Shown in pieces: positions 8,004 through 17,961 of a stretch of DNA of 64,000 nt (position 1 is the first letter of the stretch; the number at the start of each line of letters is the position of its first letter). The position numbers and the translations under genes were made by a program. This stretch comes from Amarolinea sp964580725 (GTDB lineage: Bacteria > Chloroflexota > Anaerolineae > SSC4 > Amarolineaceae): the NCBI GenBank assembly GCA_964580725.1, contig CAZOLV010000015.1, positions 1 through 64,000 on the forward strand, written 5' to 3'. Under the pieces are notes generated by a model, which searched no databases, was not told the DNA's origin, and was given only the letters and a program-made list of their open reading frames with translations.

Positions 8004-10397
8004 TCACCCGTTGGTTTGCGTTTGGTTTGGCGGCGCGGCCAGCAGCATGGTAAACGGCATCACCTTGAGAAAAACCCAGACCTTATTGCTTGCACTCACT
8101 TTGCGCCGTCCTTTCCAATCCTGCCACGTTTTCTTCTCCCCTTCAGCATACGTTGCGGTTTCTCTGCGATCTTCCAGGTAAACGATGCGGAACCGCTGCC
8201 TGTAGCGCCACAGAATCTCAGCTTCAGTTGGATAAGCGCTCAGCGCCGAAATGTTCATGGCTGCTTCGTCGCTGGCATCGCTCACGGCGATGACCCAGGC
8301 AATGTTACCTTCATTGAAAGGACCGACCCCCTCCAGCTCCATGGTGGTGCTCCAGAGGAAATCGGGCTGGTGGAAATAGCCGCGATGGTTTTGATCGCCC
8401 GAGTGGCAGGCAAGGGTATAGCCTTTGAGCAGGCCCTTTTGGCGCGGGCTGCCGTCATCGGCCAGATGCAGGTTGTAATCGCCATCAATCAGGAAGTCGG
8501 GATAGTCCCACTCATCCCTGCGCAGGTGCGGGGTGTAATTCGAAGGAAGGTGGCCCTGCTGCTTCAGCCTGGCGATCATATCCCTGAGTACAGCCACTTT
8601 GCCGGCCGCGATTTGTCTTTCGGTTTGCTCGTCCAGATCGGGCTTGGGACCTGTGCTGACCCACCGCTGCTGCCGCCCGGTCTCAGCAATGCCATACGAG
8701 GTTTTTGCATTCAGCCACAGGTGCAGGTTCTCGGCCCGCTTGGACTTCGAACCAGGAAGCCCCATGCCGATCATGTTCATCTTCGAGTATTCCGAGGAGG
8801 AGTAGATGGCAATGGCGAGGGTTTTGTCTTGAGAAAGTCCAAATTGCTGCTGTGCCATGCTGGCCACTTGCTTGATGTGATGGAGATAGTCGTCCCCCAC
8901 GATCTTGTCGCGCTCCTGTCTGGAGCAGGTGAGCAAGGAGCTGATCTTGGCGTCCACTAACAATTTGCGATGTATTTTGCCGTAACCGGCCGGCATCGTC
9001 CATTGGGCGTATTTGTCATGCAGGTGCTTGATGAGTGCAGCTTGCTCATCAGGATTCATGGCGCTAGACAGGTCCCCATCTGCCGTCCACTGAGGGAACT
9101 TATCGGTATCCACAATCTTGCTGCCGTTCATGTTTGCGGTGAGCCATCTCAGCAAGTCCGACTCGGTCACGTAGCGCGTCTGGTCGAGCGCTATCATGGG
9201 CCTTACGTACACCTCCAGCTTTTGGGTAGCGCTCCATTGGCGCGAGCCGGCGCGCCAACCGGCGGCAGAATCGGCCAGGGTTGTGCTGCGGGTGTCTCTG
9301 ATCTTGGTCACCAGGAATTTCACGCCCGGCGCCCAGAGCACCTCGCTTTCCTGCGGATAACAGCTCAACGATTTGATCAATACCGCGGGAAACGGGCTGT
9401 TGTTGTCGTACAGTTCTACATAGACCACCACGTTGCTGGTCTCGTTGAAGGGCGCCACGCCTTCTGGCCTGGTGGTGGTACTGAAGAAACCGAGTTCCTT
9501 GAACGAAGCGAGCATCGGCGCGCTCGCTCCAGACTGTTCGGTGGGAAACAAGAACTGCCCGCTTGCCTGCGCTGGCCGAGGCTGAAGGTTCCATTCCGAC
9601 TTCAGGAACATGGCGTTGATCATGGCGTCTGGAAACTCCATGTCCCTTCGCAGCACGCGCCGGTCTCCCACGATCCTGGACGTCTCTTCTCTTTGCTGCT
9701 GGTCCATAGAAGGGTCTTCGACAACCGGCAACCCGGTTACCCAGCTTTGATCGCGGAAAGCCAATTGGCGAATGCCAGCTCCAGCCTTGGCTAACAGCCA
9801 CAGGTCGTCGCGTGAGCCGAGTTCATGATCCACCTTGCCGCGATATTCCCCCCGGGCAATGGCATTCATGGGTGTGTATTGCGAAGATGAATAGACCGCA
9901 ATGGCCAGGGTCCAGGTTCGGTTGATTCCGAACACCCGATGCCACTGGTCGGCCACATACCGGATGTGCGCACGGTAGTCGTCGGCCAGTAACTTGTACC
10001 TCCCTTTCTGGAAATCCTGCTGCCCCGAGCCAATGGGCTGCATCACCGGCTCTTCGGCCAGAAGAGCTTCGATGCGCCTGGCCCTATCGTCTTCCGTCCA
10101 AATCTGCCCAGTTGGGGGGTTTACCCACTCCGAGTACTTTTGCACAAGGTGCTGCGTCAGGCTGGCCGTTTGCTGTGGACTCAGCGTAGAGCTTAACTTG
10201 CCACTGGACGTCCAGAACGGAAACTTATCAGCAGAGGTGTCTACCAGCTTGTCGCCCGTCAGTTTGTCGCCGATCCATGTCTGCACCCAGTCATCGGCGC
10301 CAGGCGACAGGACTTTCGCCCAGTTGGCGCGCACCCGCGCTTCATCTCGGTTCAGAATGGTGCTGCTGAGGTAGTGGGATGTTTGGTGTAAGGGCAT
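8004..10397 (-). CDS. tandem ADP-ribosyltransferase-like protein
   Basis: A 797-residue soluble protein made of two homologous halves (about 1-400 and 401-790). Each half has an N-terminal helical part (DKFPFWTSSGKLSS versus DKFPQWTADGDLSS) followed by features of R-S-E-type ADP-ribosyltransferases. These are a helix with YSSSQYTPMN (173-178 region) or YSSSEYSKMN (532-541), an STT strand at 306-308 and 683-685, and an E-x-E turn at E350-S-E352 and E725-A-E727, set in LSCYPQESEVLW and LSAYPTEAEILW. These resemble the S-T-S and E/Q-x-E motifs of mono-ADP-ribosyltransferases. The canonical first-strand arginine is not obvious in either half, so activity is uncertain. There is no secretion signal. 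It is third in the five-gene operon, between the tail-collar and DUF6603-like genes, where an effector or toxin role is plausible. Confidence 0.75.
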   Translation of the reverse strand: MPLHQTSHYLSSTILNRDEARVRANWAKVLSPGADDWVQTWIGDKLTGDKLVDTSADKFPFWTSSGKLSSTLSPQQTASLTQHLVQKYSEWVNPPTGQIWTEDDRARRIEALLAEEPVMQPIGSGQQDFQKGRYKLLADDYRAHIRYVADQWHRVFGINRTWTLAIAVYSSSQYTPMNAIARGEYRGKVDHELGSRDDLWLLAKAGAGIRQLAFRDQSWVTGLPVVEDPSMDQQQREETSRIVGDRRVLRRDMEFPDAMINAMFLKSEWNLQPRPAQASGQFLFPTEQSGASAPMLASFKELGFFSTTTRPEGVAPFNETSNVVVYVELYDNNSPFPAVLIKSLSCYPQESEVLWAPGVKFLVTKIRDTRSTTLADSAAGWRAGSRQWSATQKLEVYVRPMIALDQTRYVTESDLLRWLTANMNGSKIVDTDKFPQWTADGDLSSAMNPDEQAALIKHLHDKYAQWTMPAGYGKIHRKLLVDAKISSLLTCSRQERDKIVGDDYLHHIKQVASMAQQQFGLSQDKTLAIAIYSSSEYSKMNMIGMGLPGSKSKRAENLHLWLNAKTSYGIAETGRQQRWVSTGPKPDLDEQTERQIAAGKVAVLRDMIARLKQQGHLPSNYTPHLRRDEWDYPDFLIDGDYNLHLADDGSPRQKGLLKGYTLACHSGDQNHRGYFHQPDFLWSTTMELEGVGPFNEGNIAWVIAVSDASDEAAMNISALSAYPTEAEILWRYRQRFRIVYLEDRRETATYAEGEKKTWQDWKGRRKVSASNKVWVFLKVMPFTMLLAAPPNQTQTNG

Positions 10398-10459
10398 CTC
10401 GGTACCTGTGTCTTATCTGTGGTCATGCAAAGATGATCCTGCTCGAATCCAATCTGGAT

Positions 10460-13303
10460 TCAGAACTTAATGATATAGGTCAGCGCGTAATAGGGAGGTA
10501 GGTTTTTGTGGGGTTGCGTAGTTCCCGACCAAACCTCATCGTTGTCTTTATGACCACCTGTTGGCCTGATAAAATCTGGGAAGCGTTCGGACCTTTCGTC
10601 GCCCGGCATAAACACCGTACGGTCTTCCGCACCCCAACTGGGGTCTCCGTCATAGTGTATGTTCTCTTGCTTGAACTGATGATACCCACCGGGATTCACC
10701 GTGTGATTATGAGATGGCATCTGTTCAACCGTCAGGGTGACCGTTTCGTCTCCACCTGGAGCATGAGATTCATACTTGCTGAGTCCATTCCCCTGCCCAG
10801 CCCCTACAATGAACCGGCTTTGCAGGTCAGGGACGTTGTTTCTTCCCCCTAAGACCTTGCGCAGGGCCGCGTACTTTTCACCCACTATGGACCCTCCGTC
10901 GCACAGCAGCCATCCTTCTGGCGCCTCGCTGCCGCCGTATGCGATAATCGCTCCGACCGGCGTCACAAAGCCGCTGCTGTCTTTGACGCGGCCTGCAGCC
11001 GTAATGCGCATACTCTCTTTTAGCTCACTGCTTAGCTCACCGTTGGCTTGTGGCCCTTTCTGGCTGAGGAAGACGAGGTCTGTCTCGAGGAAAACGGGGG
11101 CGGTCTCGTTGTTTTCGACCATGCGGCCCTCGATGCGGAATGTCGGACTGTGGTTCTCCCCCTGCCCATGTGGCCCGATGTTGAAATCAATGGCTCCGGC
11201 GGTGTTTGGACCACCCTCGGCGGTGTTTTCTTGATAACCCTCAGCGTTGGTCAGCCGCAGCACCGGCCCCACCGCGCCCTTTGCGTCGCGGCGGATCTCC
11301 AGGTCGGCGCCTGGCTCATCCGTGGCGATGCCGACCCGCCCGTCCGCCGTGATGCGCACTCTTTCTTCCAGCCGGCTGTCCTTGTCCGGCGCCGTCTTGC
11401 CGACGAAGACCAGGTCGGTGCGGCCGTTGGCATCGTTACGCCCCTCAATGCGGAACGTCGGATCATGCGCCGCACCCTGTCCGGCCGGGCCAACGTTGAA
11501 GTCGAGGGCGGCGGCTGAATTCTCGCCGCCTTCCTCGTTGGTCAGCCGCAACACCGGCCCCACCGCGCCGTTCGCGTCGCGCCGGATCTCCAGGTCGGCG
11601 CCTGGCTCATCCGTGCCGATGCCGATCTTGTCGCTGCGCAGCAGCAGCGGGCTGAACTGCACCGGCAGCACCCACGCGCCGTCCCAGTAGCCGGGGATGT
11701 TCTCGTAGCGCAGGAGGATATTGTAGGCGCCGGACGGCTTGTCCGTCACCCAGTTGGAAAGCGCGAAGGTCAGCGGTTGGCCGCGACTCACCTCCATGAG
11801 GGGCGCCGGCGCCGCCGCGCCGGTCTGGCCGTCTGCGGGGCGTTTGACCTTGATGGCAATCGTTTTATGGCCGATGCCGTCAGCCACTGGCTGAGGTTCC
11901 AACCAATCGGGTTGAGACGTGGCTTCCAGGCTGCTGACCGATTTCACCTTACCATTTTCTACGGTCTCCAACAGCTCGTCGTCCACGATCAGCTCGAACT
12001 TGCTGGCGTCGTCCAGCCGCACGCTGCCGGTGTCGTTCAGGCAGACGACCTCGATCGTCAGTTCGTTGCTGGTCGTGCCGTTGTTGAGCAACATGTTGGA
12101 ACCACGGAAGCGGGCGATGAGCGGGATCGTCTTGAGGCCAAGATGGCTTTGCACCTCCATGTGGCGCACGACTGAGCCTGGGTCTTGCAGCTCGGTACGA
12201 TAGCGCACCTGGACGCGTGTGTTGCGCGCGCCACCCTGCGCCGCGGCGCTGAAGTTGGGAAGCTGGATGCGCCACGCCGCGCCCTTGTCCAGCGTCGGCG
12301 CCTGGTCATCCCGCTTGACGAACGAGATGTAATCCTCGCGCCCGTCGGCCGTCGTGCCGGCGGCGTGCTGCCAGCCGTCAATGACCACGCCGGTGGGCGC
12401 TTGCAGCGCCCGCAGCACGTTCGGAGCAATGACGTTGCGGCGGAAGCGCAGTTGGACGTGAAAATCGTCGGCCGTCGGTGCGCCGAACGATTCGAACGTC
12501 ACCGGCTTGTCGCCCGGATTGGTCAGGCTCACCTCCAGCGGCTCGCCTTTGTTGTCGGCCTCGACGTAGAGGATCGGCTTATGGTCGTCGTCGCGCACGG
12601 TGTAGAGGTCAACCTTCAGCAGCGTCGTTTCCCGGTAATAGGCCATCGCGCTCTTGTCGCCGATCATCAGATTGCGCACATCGGCGGGCACGAGGGCTTG
12701 ATTGTAAACTCGAAAATGCGCCATCGAGCCGCGGAATGAACTTCTGTCGCCGTCGTAGGAGCTCTTCCCGACATAGCCGATCGTCCACGGGGCATTGGCG
12801 ATATCGAAAGCAGCCTCTCGACTGAACACGACCGCGCCGTCTATGAGGATCGTCACCTTGTCAGACGGTTCGTAGACAAACGCATAGTGCCGCCACTGCT
12901 GTAGCCCGATGCTATTCTCGACGCTCAATTGTTTACCGTTGATTCCCAAGATCAACTGTGACGAGTTCGGCCTGTTGGCCGCCCAAATGATTCTGGAGCT
13001 TTGGTTCCTCTCCACATTGAAGACAAAGATGGTGTTGAAATTGGTGATGTCTTCGAAGCGTACCCACGCCATGACTGTCATTCCCTGGGCAAATGTCAGG
13101 GCAGAGAGATCGGTCAGCTCGACGTAGTCGCCGTCGCCATTGAAGTGCATGCACGTCCCCATCGTCGGGTCGTGCAGGATCGAGGGATTGCCGCGTACGA
13201 TGGCGGCGCTGCCGATGCCGCCGGCGTTTGGCGCCTGGGCCGCCCCTTTTTCATAGCGAATTTCGTCCAGCGGCAGGTGAAAACAAGGTTTGTCGTTCGC
13301 CAT
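10460..13303 (-). CDS. LamG / fibre-repeat / phage tail-collar protein
   Basis: A 947-residue protein with three parts. Residues about 35-215 form a concanavalin/LamG-like jelly roll (GDYVELTDLSALTFAQGMTV, MAWVRFED, WTIGYVGKSSYDGDRSSFRG). Residues about 555-760 hold two repeats of roughly 100 residues, each starting with a TDEPGADLEIRRD strand and containing TFRIEGR, as in trimeric phage fibre shafts. Residues about 775-947 are a tail-collar domain: VGAIIAYGGSEAPEGWLLCD, then SRFIVGAGQG, MPSHNHTV and a terminal LPPYYALTYIIKF, as in phage fibres and microcystin-dependent-protein relatives. No signal peptide is seen. The start ATG at 13303 has a GGAG site overlapping the end of the previous gene. 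The architecture points to an adhesive or receptor-binding fibre. The middle third is unassigned. Confidence 0.85.
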   Translation of the reverse strand: MANDKPCFHLPLDEIRYEKGAAQAPNAGGIGSAAIVRGNPSILHDPTMGTCMHFNGDGDYVELTDLSALTFAQGMTVMAWVRFEDITNFNTIFVFNVERNQSSRIIWAANRPNSSQLILGINGKQLSVENSIGLQQWRHYAFVYEPSDKVTILIDGAVVFSREAAFDIANAPWTIGYVGKSSYDGDRSSFRGSMAHFRVYNQALVPADVRNLMIGDKSAMAYYRETTLLKVDLYTVRDDDHKPILYVEADNKGEPLEVSLTNPGDKPVTFESFGAPTADDFHVQLRFRRNVIAPNVLRALQAPTGVVIDGWQHAAGTTADGREDYISFVKRDDQAPTLDKGAAWRIQLPNFSAAAQGGARNTRVQVRYRTELQDPGSVVRHMEVQSHLGLKTIPLIARFRGSNMLLNNGTTSNELTIEVVCLNDTGSVRLDDASKFELIVDDELLETVENGKVKSVSSLEATSQPDWLEPQPVADGIGHKTIAIKVKRPADGQTGAAAPAPLMEVSRGQPLTFALSNWVTDKPSGAYNILLRYENIPGYWDGAWVLPVQFSPLLLRSDKIGIGTDEPGADLEIRRDANGAVGPVLRLTNEEGGENSAAALDFNVGPAGQGAAHDPTFRIEGRNDANGRTDLVFVGKTAPDKDSRLEERVRITADGRVGIATDEPGADLEIRRDAKGAVGPVLRLTNAEGYQENTAEGGPNTAGAIDFNIGPHGQGENHSPTFRIEGRMVENNETAPVFLETDLVFLSQKGPQANGELSSELKESMRITAAGRVKDSSGFVTPVGAIIAYGGSEAPEGWLLCDGGSIVGEKYAALRKVLGGRNNVPDLQSRFIVGAGQGNGLSKYESHAPGGDETVTLTVEQMPSHNHTVNPGGYHQFKQENIHYDGDPSWGAEDRTVFMPGDERSERFPDFIRPTGGHKDNDEVWSGTTQPHKNLPPYYALTYIIKF

Positions 13304-13306
13304 CGC

Positions 13307-16300
13307 TCAGTGCTCCTTCGAGTCGTCGGTTGGTTGGTCTGTTCTGTGCTTCAGGATCAGTTTTCCCTCGCGCAGCACAAAGCGCTCCGGGAAAAAGGCG
13401 ACCGTCTGAAACGGTTTGATATCCTGTTCGGCGATTTGGGTCTCGGCGATCGGCCGGCCGCTCTGGTAGATTGTCGGCAAGCGGTCTGCCGCGCTGGTGA
13501 TCGGCCAGCGATTGGCCTCGCGCCACGACCAGCTAAACGCCTGCTCCTTGGGCAGCGATAGGTGCAGCTCGCGCTCCGGCGTCAGCACCGGCGCGGTCAA
13601 AAACTCCATTTCGATGCGGCCTAACGCGTCTTTGGTGAAGCGTTCCGGCAGTTGAATCGTTTTGACCGGCTGAATGCCGCTGGAAAGATGCACCAGGCCG
13701 TGCGGGTCGAGCAGGGCAACGAACTGCTGCATGGCGTCGGCCGCGCTGATGCTCAGTTTTGACTCTTCGGCGTAGTGGCGGATGCGGCTGAACGGGGCCT
13801 CTTCCATCAGACAGCCACGCTCGACCAGCATATCCCACACCCGACTGCCCTCGCGCACGTAGGGCTGGATGATGTCTTGCTTCTTGACCGTCTCGTCCTG
13901 CTCTGCCAGTAGAAATTCAAACAGGGTGCGGCCCTGTGGGTCGTAGAGCTGCCACTCTTCGTTCTTGAGATCAATCCACTGTCGGACACTTTGCGGCGAC
14001 GTCGCATCCTTTTGGGCGCGCGCCTCATATTCGTGCTGGAGTGTTTGCACGCGTTTTTGCTCGATTGTCGCCGACACTGAATCATTGACGCAGAACGTAT
14101 CAGAGAGCGCGCCGTCCTGGCCAATGCGCCAATGCCCAACCAGACCATCGTTTTGCTGCCGATATTCACCCAGCCGGTAAGGAAACTGCACCTCGTCGAA
14201 GCCGTCAGTAGAACTCTGCGCGCTTTTCATCGCGCTGAACAGGGCAGACCAACCGTTGTTGACCGCCGGCAGCCCCTTCAACTCCAGCGCCACGCCGAAC
14301 TGGACAACCGCCAGCGGTCGCCCCATCAGGACAGAGAAAGCAGACTGCCCTTCGCGGTCATCAGGGTGGATGTTGTCAATCGCTTCCTCGATGTCTTCGA
14401 TGAACTCGTCGAGGAAATGTACGTCATCGCCCGACTTCTCTGGCATCGTCTCCTGGTCCGCTGCCAGCAGCCATTCGACGATTTGGCGAAGGCGAAGCGG
14501 CAACATCGTTAGTTCCGGGCCATCCCAACAGCTCTGCATACCCTGCGTGCGCACCGCGCCGAGCCGGCGGCCCTCCGGGTCGAAGAAGTCGAGGCTGCCG
14601 TCGAGCAGATTGGGGATGACCCAGCCGTGAACGGGCGAGCTGGCCGCGTGGCTCTGGCTTTCGATCGGATCATCGCTCTGTGGTGCGTCCGGCGCCGCCT
14701 GCAGGAAGCGGAAGTTCCAGCGGGCCGGCTGCGCCAGGCGCGGCGGCAGCCGCACCCAATCACCATGCTCCGGAGTCTCCATTGACAGCGTGGTCACGAT
14801 GTCGTTCGGCGCCAGGTTGGTGAAGCGGCCGAAGATATCAACGAGACGCAGCGTCATGAGGCGCAGACCGCCGCAGCGAATGGGCATGAACGTGGCGTGT
14901 GGATCGGGGGACACGCCCTTCAAGCCGCCGGCCAGCGTCATCATCACATCTTTTGCGAAGTCCTGGTAGTCGGCAAAGCCCAGCGGATCGGCCGGGTTGA
15001 GCTGGATGCTCGTATGGCGCTGGAGCAAGGCGGCGTTGAAGCCGTTCAGGGTGACGACCAGCAGGTCGTGGCCGTCGAGAAAATCCTCGGCCATCTCGGC
15101 GCTTGCCAACGTCGCCGCCAATTCCTCCATCTCACGCCGCGTTTGCGCGGCTGCGACGCGTGCATCGTCGTCGGTCTGCTCTGTCGCGCTTGCTGCGGAG
15201 GCCGGACTCACCTGGGCGTCGAATGCCTGCAACTGCCCCTGGAGCGTCTTGCGCCGCGCCTCTTGCAGCTCCCGAAAACGCTGCAGCATGGTGCGGTAGC
15301 GGTCGTCCAGCTTCTGGTTCACGTAGGTCGCTCCGGTGTAGATGCTGCCTGTCTTCGCCAACGCCAGCAGGCTGGTCAGGTCGGGGTGGTCGTCCAGGTC
15401 AGGCTCATTTTCACCTAGCAAGTAGTTGGTCACGATGAAGCGTGGATCGTACACGCCGTCCGACTGAGTAGCCGGGTGCATCGTCGCCGCCGGGAAGACC
15501 TCGACCTGCCACTCGCCGCGAAAAATGGGCAGGTCAGTGGAGAGCGGCATCTCCGGCAACGTCCAGGGAACCTCATGCGCGGTCAGCAGCGCATCGAGAG
15601 TGAAGTGTGATCCACCCGTAAAAACGAGCGTTGCGGAGAACGGGTGGCACGCCAGCGGCGGCTGAAGCGCAGCGTCAGCGGCCGCGTCAGCCTTGGCGGC
15701 GCGGCCGCTGACGCTGCGTGGAATCGCCACCACCAGTGCAGGTGACGCCGGTTCCCAGAAACGCGCCGCAGGGCGGCGCTGAACCTCCCAGTGGAAGGAG
15801 TCAACGATGCGCGCATCGGCCTTCACTTCTTGGTTGAGCCGGTTGAGGACGTCTTCGAGCGCCGTCTTGGCGTCGGCAATGTCGGCGGCCAGGCCGGTCG
15901 CGCGCGCCTTTTCATCTCCCGGTTCGCCCAACAGCCATTTTAGCTTTTTGACGGCCGCCAGCGACCCCCGCTCGATGACAACGCGCAAATCACCAGCTTC
16001 GACGTATTCCTCCGTTTCGCCGGGCGGCGGATACGAGGCGTGCATATAGCGGTACCAGTCGGTGTAGAGCTGGAACTGTTGGCTCTCCAACTCACGCGCC
16101 GTCGCATCGTATCTGTGCTGCGCTTCGTTGAGGTTGCTCAAGAGCGGAAAGATGTAAGGCGGCAGCGGGGGCGACGGCCGCTGGTCTTCTTTGTGCTGGC
16201 CGGGCGGCTGCTTCGTCGGGTTGTCATCCACCTTCTCGACGACCCAGTGCATCCCGCCGTCGCTGCCGACAAATTCATCGGCGTGGCGGAATTCGCGGAA

Positions 16301-17431
16301 TTTCGGCCCGATGTCGAGTTTCAGACTCTTGAGACGGTCTCCCATCAGCATGGCAGCCAGGCTGTCTTCTAGTTTTTCTCGCTCGGAATGCCCCTGCGCG
16401 TGGATCACTTTTTCTGCGATCAGCGCCGATAGCGCCTCGGTTGGCGTGTTGCCCATCGCATAGAGCGCAGCGTTCGCGTCGAACAGCGCGTCGTCTAGCC
16501 ATTGCACCTGTCCGCAGCACACCATCCGCTCCCAATCCTCGACCCTGGTGAGCGCCTCGCTGCGATCGCCGTCTTCACTCGTCAACTCCACCCCCAGGTC
16601 GTCACGTAGCAGCCTGGCGATGCGCTCCTGCTTGAGCCTGCGTTTGTGATCCGCGTCGAGATGCGTCAGCGCGTCGATCTCGGCCAAACCCCAATCACGG
16701 CTGCGCATGCGCAGATAGCTCAACCAATAGTCGTCGTTGAGATCATCGTACCAGCCGATGACCTTGTAGCGATGATCGCGCGTGCCGGCCGGATCGTGAA
16801 AACCAAAAACGCCGCGGCAGTTAGGATAGAAGACGTCGAAGCTGGGCGATCCCCAGCCCAACGCCGTCAACGGCCGTCCGCCGTGCTTTGTTTTCCAGGG
16901 GATGGAAGCGGCGCCGAGTTGGCCGCGCCGCTGTTGCCATGCAGCAAGCGTGTCGCTGTGACCAACGTAGGCGAACGGTTGCTCCCCGGAATAGATGCCG
17001 ACATCTACGCTCGTCTGCGCCAGATCGTGTATTCTTGCGCCGCCGTCACCATATCGCAGCGCATCGCTTTCGACAACCCACTGTTGGTCCGGCTTGCTCT
17101 TGCGTGGTGCGTAACGGCTCACCAGCCAACGCGTGGGGACCGCCGGGAACTCGGTGGGGTCGCTTGCGCGGAATTTTGTTCGTTTCAGGAATTGGGGGAA
17201 ATCCCAATTGAGGTGCACGCCGGCCCTGAGGATGAAGTTGGCGTCCTCGAACGGACGCGAGGCGATTGACTCTGCCAGATAGGGGCGATCGGGGTTGACG
17301 TCCTGCCCGCGCTTCTTGTCGTAGTACGGCAACGATTCGAAGTCCATCTCAGAACCGACAACAGCGCGCTCCTGAGTCTGATGAATCGCGTACACGCGGA
17401 CTGGCACGATGAGGATAGCTTTGTCACGCAT
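13307..17431 (-). CDS. very large hypothetical protein, first gene of the cassette
   Basis: A 1374-residue soluble protein starting at ATG 17431 (MRDKAILIVPVRVYAIHQTQ). It has no signal peptide, membrane helix or recognised catalytic motif. A charged coiled-coil-like stretch lies around residues 700-780 (RFRELQEARRKTLQGQLQAF, then ARVAAAQTRREMEELAATLA). A later block (FSVLMGRPLAVVQFGVALEL followed by FPYRLGEYRQQNDGLVGHW) looks like a conserved core of large uncharacterised bacterial proteins. It is the promoter-proximal gene: upstream lie about 600 bases without a gene, and downstream the next start follows its stop by three bases. Size and composition suggest a structural component or scaffold, but this is inference only. 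Confidence 0.85.
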   Translation of the reverse strand: MRDKAILIVPVRVYAIHQTQERAVVGSEMDFESLPYYDKKRGQDVNPDRPYLAESIASRPFEDANFILRAGVHLNWDFPQFLKRTKFRASDPTEFPAVPTRWLVSRYAPRKSKPDQQWVVESDALRYGDGGARIHDLAQTSVDVGIYSGEQPFAYVGHSDTLAAWQQRRGQLGAASIPWKTKHGGRPLTALGWGSPSFDVFYPNCRGVFGFHDPAGTRDHRYKVIGWYDDLNDDYWLSYLRMRSRDWGLAEIDALTHLDADHKRRLKQERIARLLRDDLGVELTSEDGDRSEALTRVEDWERMVCCGQVQWLDDALFDANAALYAMGNTPTEALSALIAEKVIHAQGHSEREKLEDSLAAMLMGDRLKSLKLDIGPKFREFRHADEFVGSDGGMHWVVEKVDDNPTKQPPGQHKEDQRPSPPLPPYIFPLLSNLNEAQHRYDATARELESQQFQLYTDWYRYMHASYPPPGETEEYVEAGDLRVVIERGSLAAVKKLKWLLGEPGDEKARATGLAADIADAKTALEDVLNRLNQEVKADARIVDSFHWEVQRRPAARFWEPASPALVVAIPRSVSGRAAKADAAADAALQPPLACHPFSATLVFTGGSHFTLDALLTAHEVPWTLPEMPLSTDLPIFRGEWQVEVFPAATMHPATQSDGVYDPRFIVTNYLLGENEPDLDDHPDLTSLLALAKTGSIYTGATYVNQKLDDRYRTMLQRFRELQEARRKTLQGQLQAFDAQVSPASAASATEQTDDDARVAAAQTRREMEELAATLASAEMAEDFLDGHDLLVVTLNGFNAALLQRHTSIQLNPADPLGFADYQDFAKDVMMTLAGGLKGVSPDPHATFMPIRCGGLRLMTLRLVDIFGRFTNLAPNDIVTTLSMETPEHGDWVRLPPRLAQPARWNFRFLQAAPDAPQSDDPIESQSHAASSPVHGWVIPNLLDGSLDFFDPEGRRLGAVRTQGMQSCWDGPELTMLPLRLRQIVEWLLAADQETMPEKSGDDVHFLDEFIEDIEEAIDNIHPDDREGQSAFSVLMGRPLAVVQFGVALELKGLPAVNNGWSALFSAMKSAQSSTDGFDEVQFPYRLGEYRQQNDGLVGHWRIGQDGALSDTFCVNDSVSATIEQKRVQTLQHEYEARAQKDATSPQSVRQWIDLKNEEWQLYDPQGRTLFEFLLAEQDETVKKQDIIQPYVREGSRVWDMLVERGCLMEEAPFSRIRHYAEESKLSISAADAMQQFVALLDPHGLVHLSSGIQPVKTIQLPERFTKDALGRIEMEFLTAPVLTPERELHLSLPKEQAFSWSWREANRWPITSAADRLPTIYQSGRPIAETQIAEQDIKPFQTVAFFPERFVLREGKLILKHRTDQPTDDSKEH

Positions 17432-17961
17432 GGTGAATTTTCACAGTTGAAACCCTCCGTTATGTCATCAACCTTACCAGCCAGGACAAGAGTGATCGTT
17501 GTAGGCCAGCGCAATCCGGCCGGACGACGAAATTGCATTCACACCGTTCCCGTCCGCCAAGCGATCAGTTTCAGTCACTGGCGTCCTGATCGTGCCTGCG
17601 AGCCGAGCTTGGCCGCCGCTGCTGTGTCCTGAGCGTCACGACGGGGGGATGCGGCGGGAAAGGACCTGGCAGACACAACAGCAGGTGAATTCAGCCGTAT
17701 ACTCTGTGTCGAACTGAGCCGTGCCAATGCCGTTTGTAATTCGACTGACTGGGCGATAATTATGGGGCAGAAATTAAGCGCTTTCAGGTTGGTTGTTCAG
17801 TATGCTTGCTTCTATTTGTTGACAAACCGGTAGACCGGCCTCGTCACTCGCGCCGAGTCCGCGCTCAGGCTGTCTCGGTGGGGCAGGGGTGATGCCGAGA
17901 AAGGCCTGGTGCGTGGCAGCGAGCGCAGCCAACACCTTGCCTGCAGGTCGCAGGCGGGGAC
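17432..17961. other. gene-free stretch between two minus-strand operons
   Basis: About 530 bases without a convincing gene on either strand. It must contain the promoter of the five-gene cassette starting at 17431, but I cannot pick a -35/-10 pair with confidence. It also contains the downstream region of the Ehr operon. A small GC hairpin (GCCTGC/GCAGGC, 17939-17955) could be a weak terminator of that operon. Confidence 0.5.

Noticed and set aside
1340..17431. Contractile injection system or tailocin cluster
   Set aside because: A tail-collar/fibre protein is present, but no sheath, tube, baseplate, spike or AAA+ ClpV/eCIS-type ATPase. The name would overstate the evidence.
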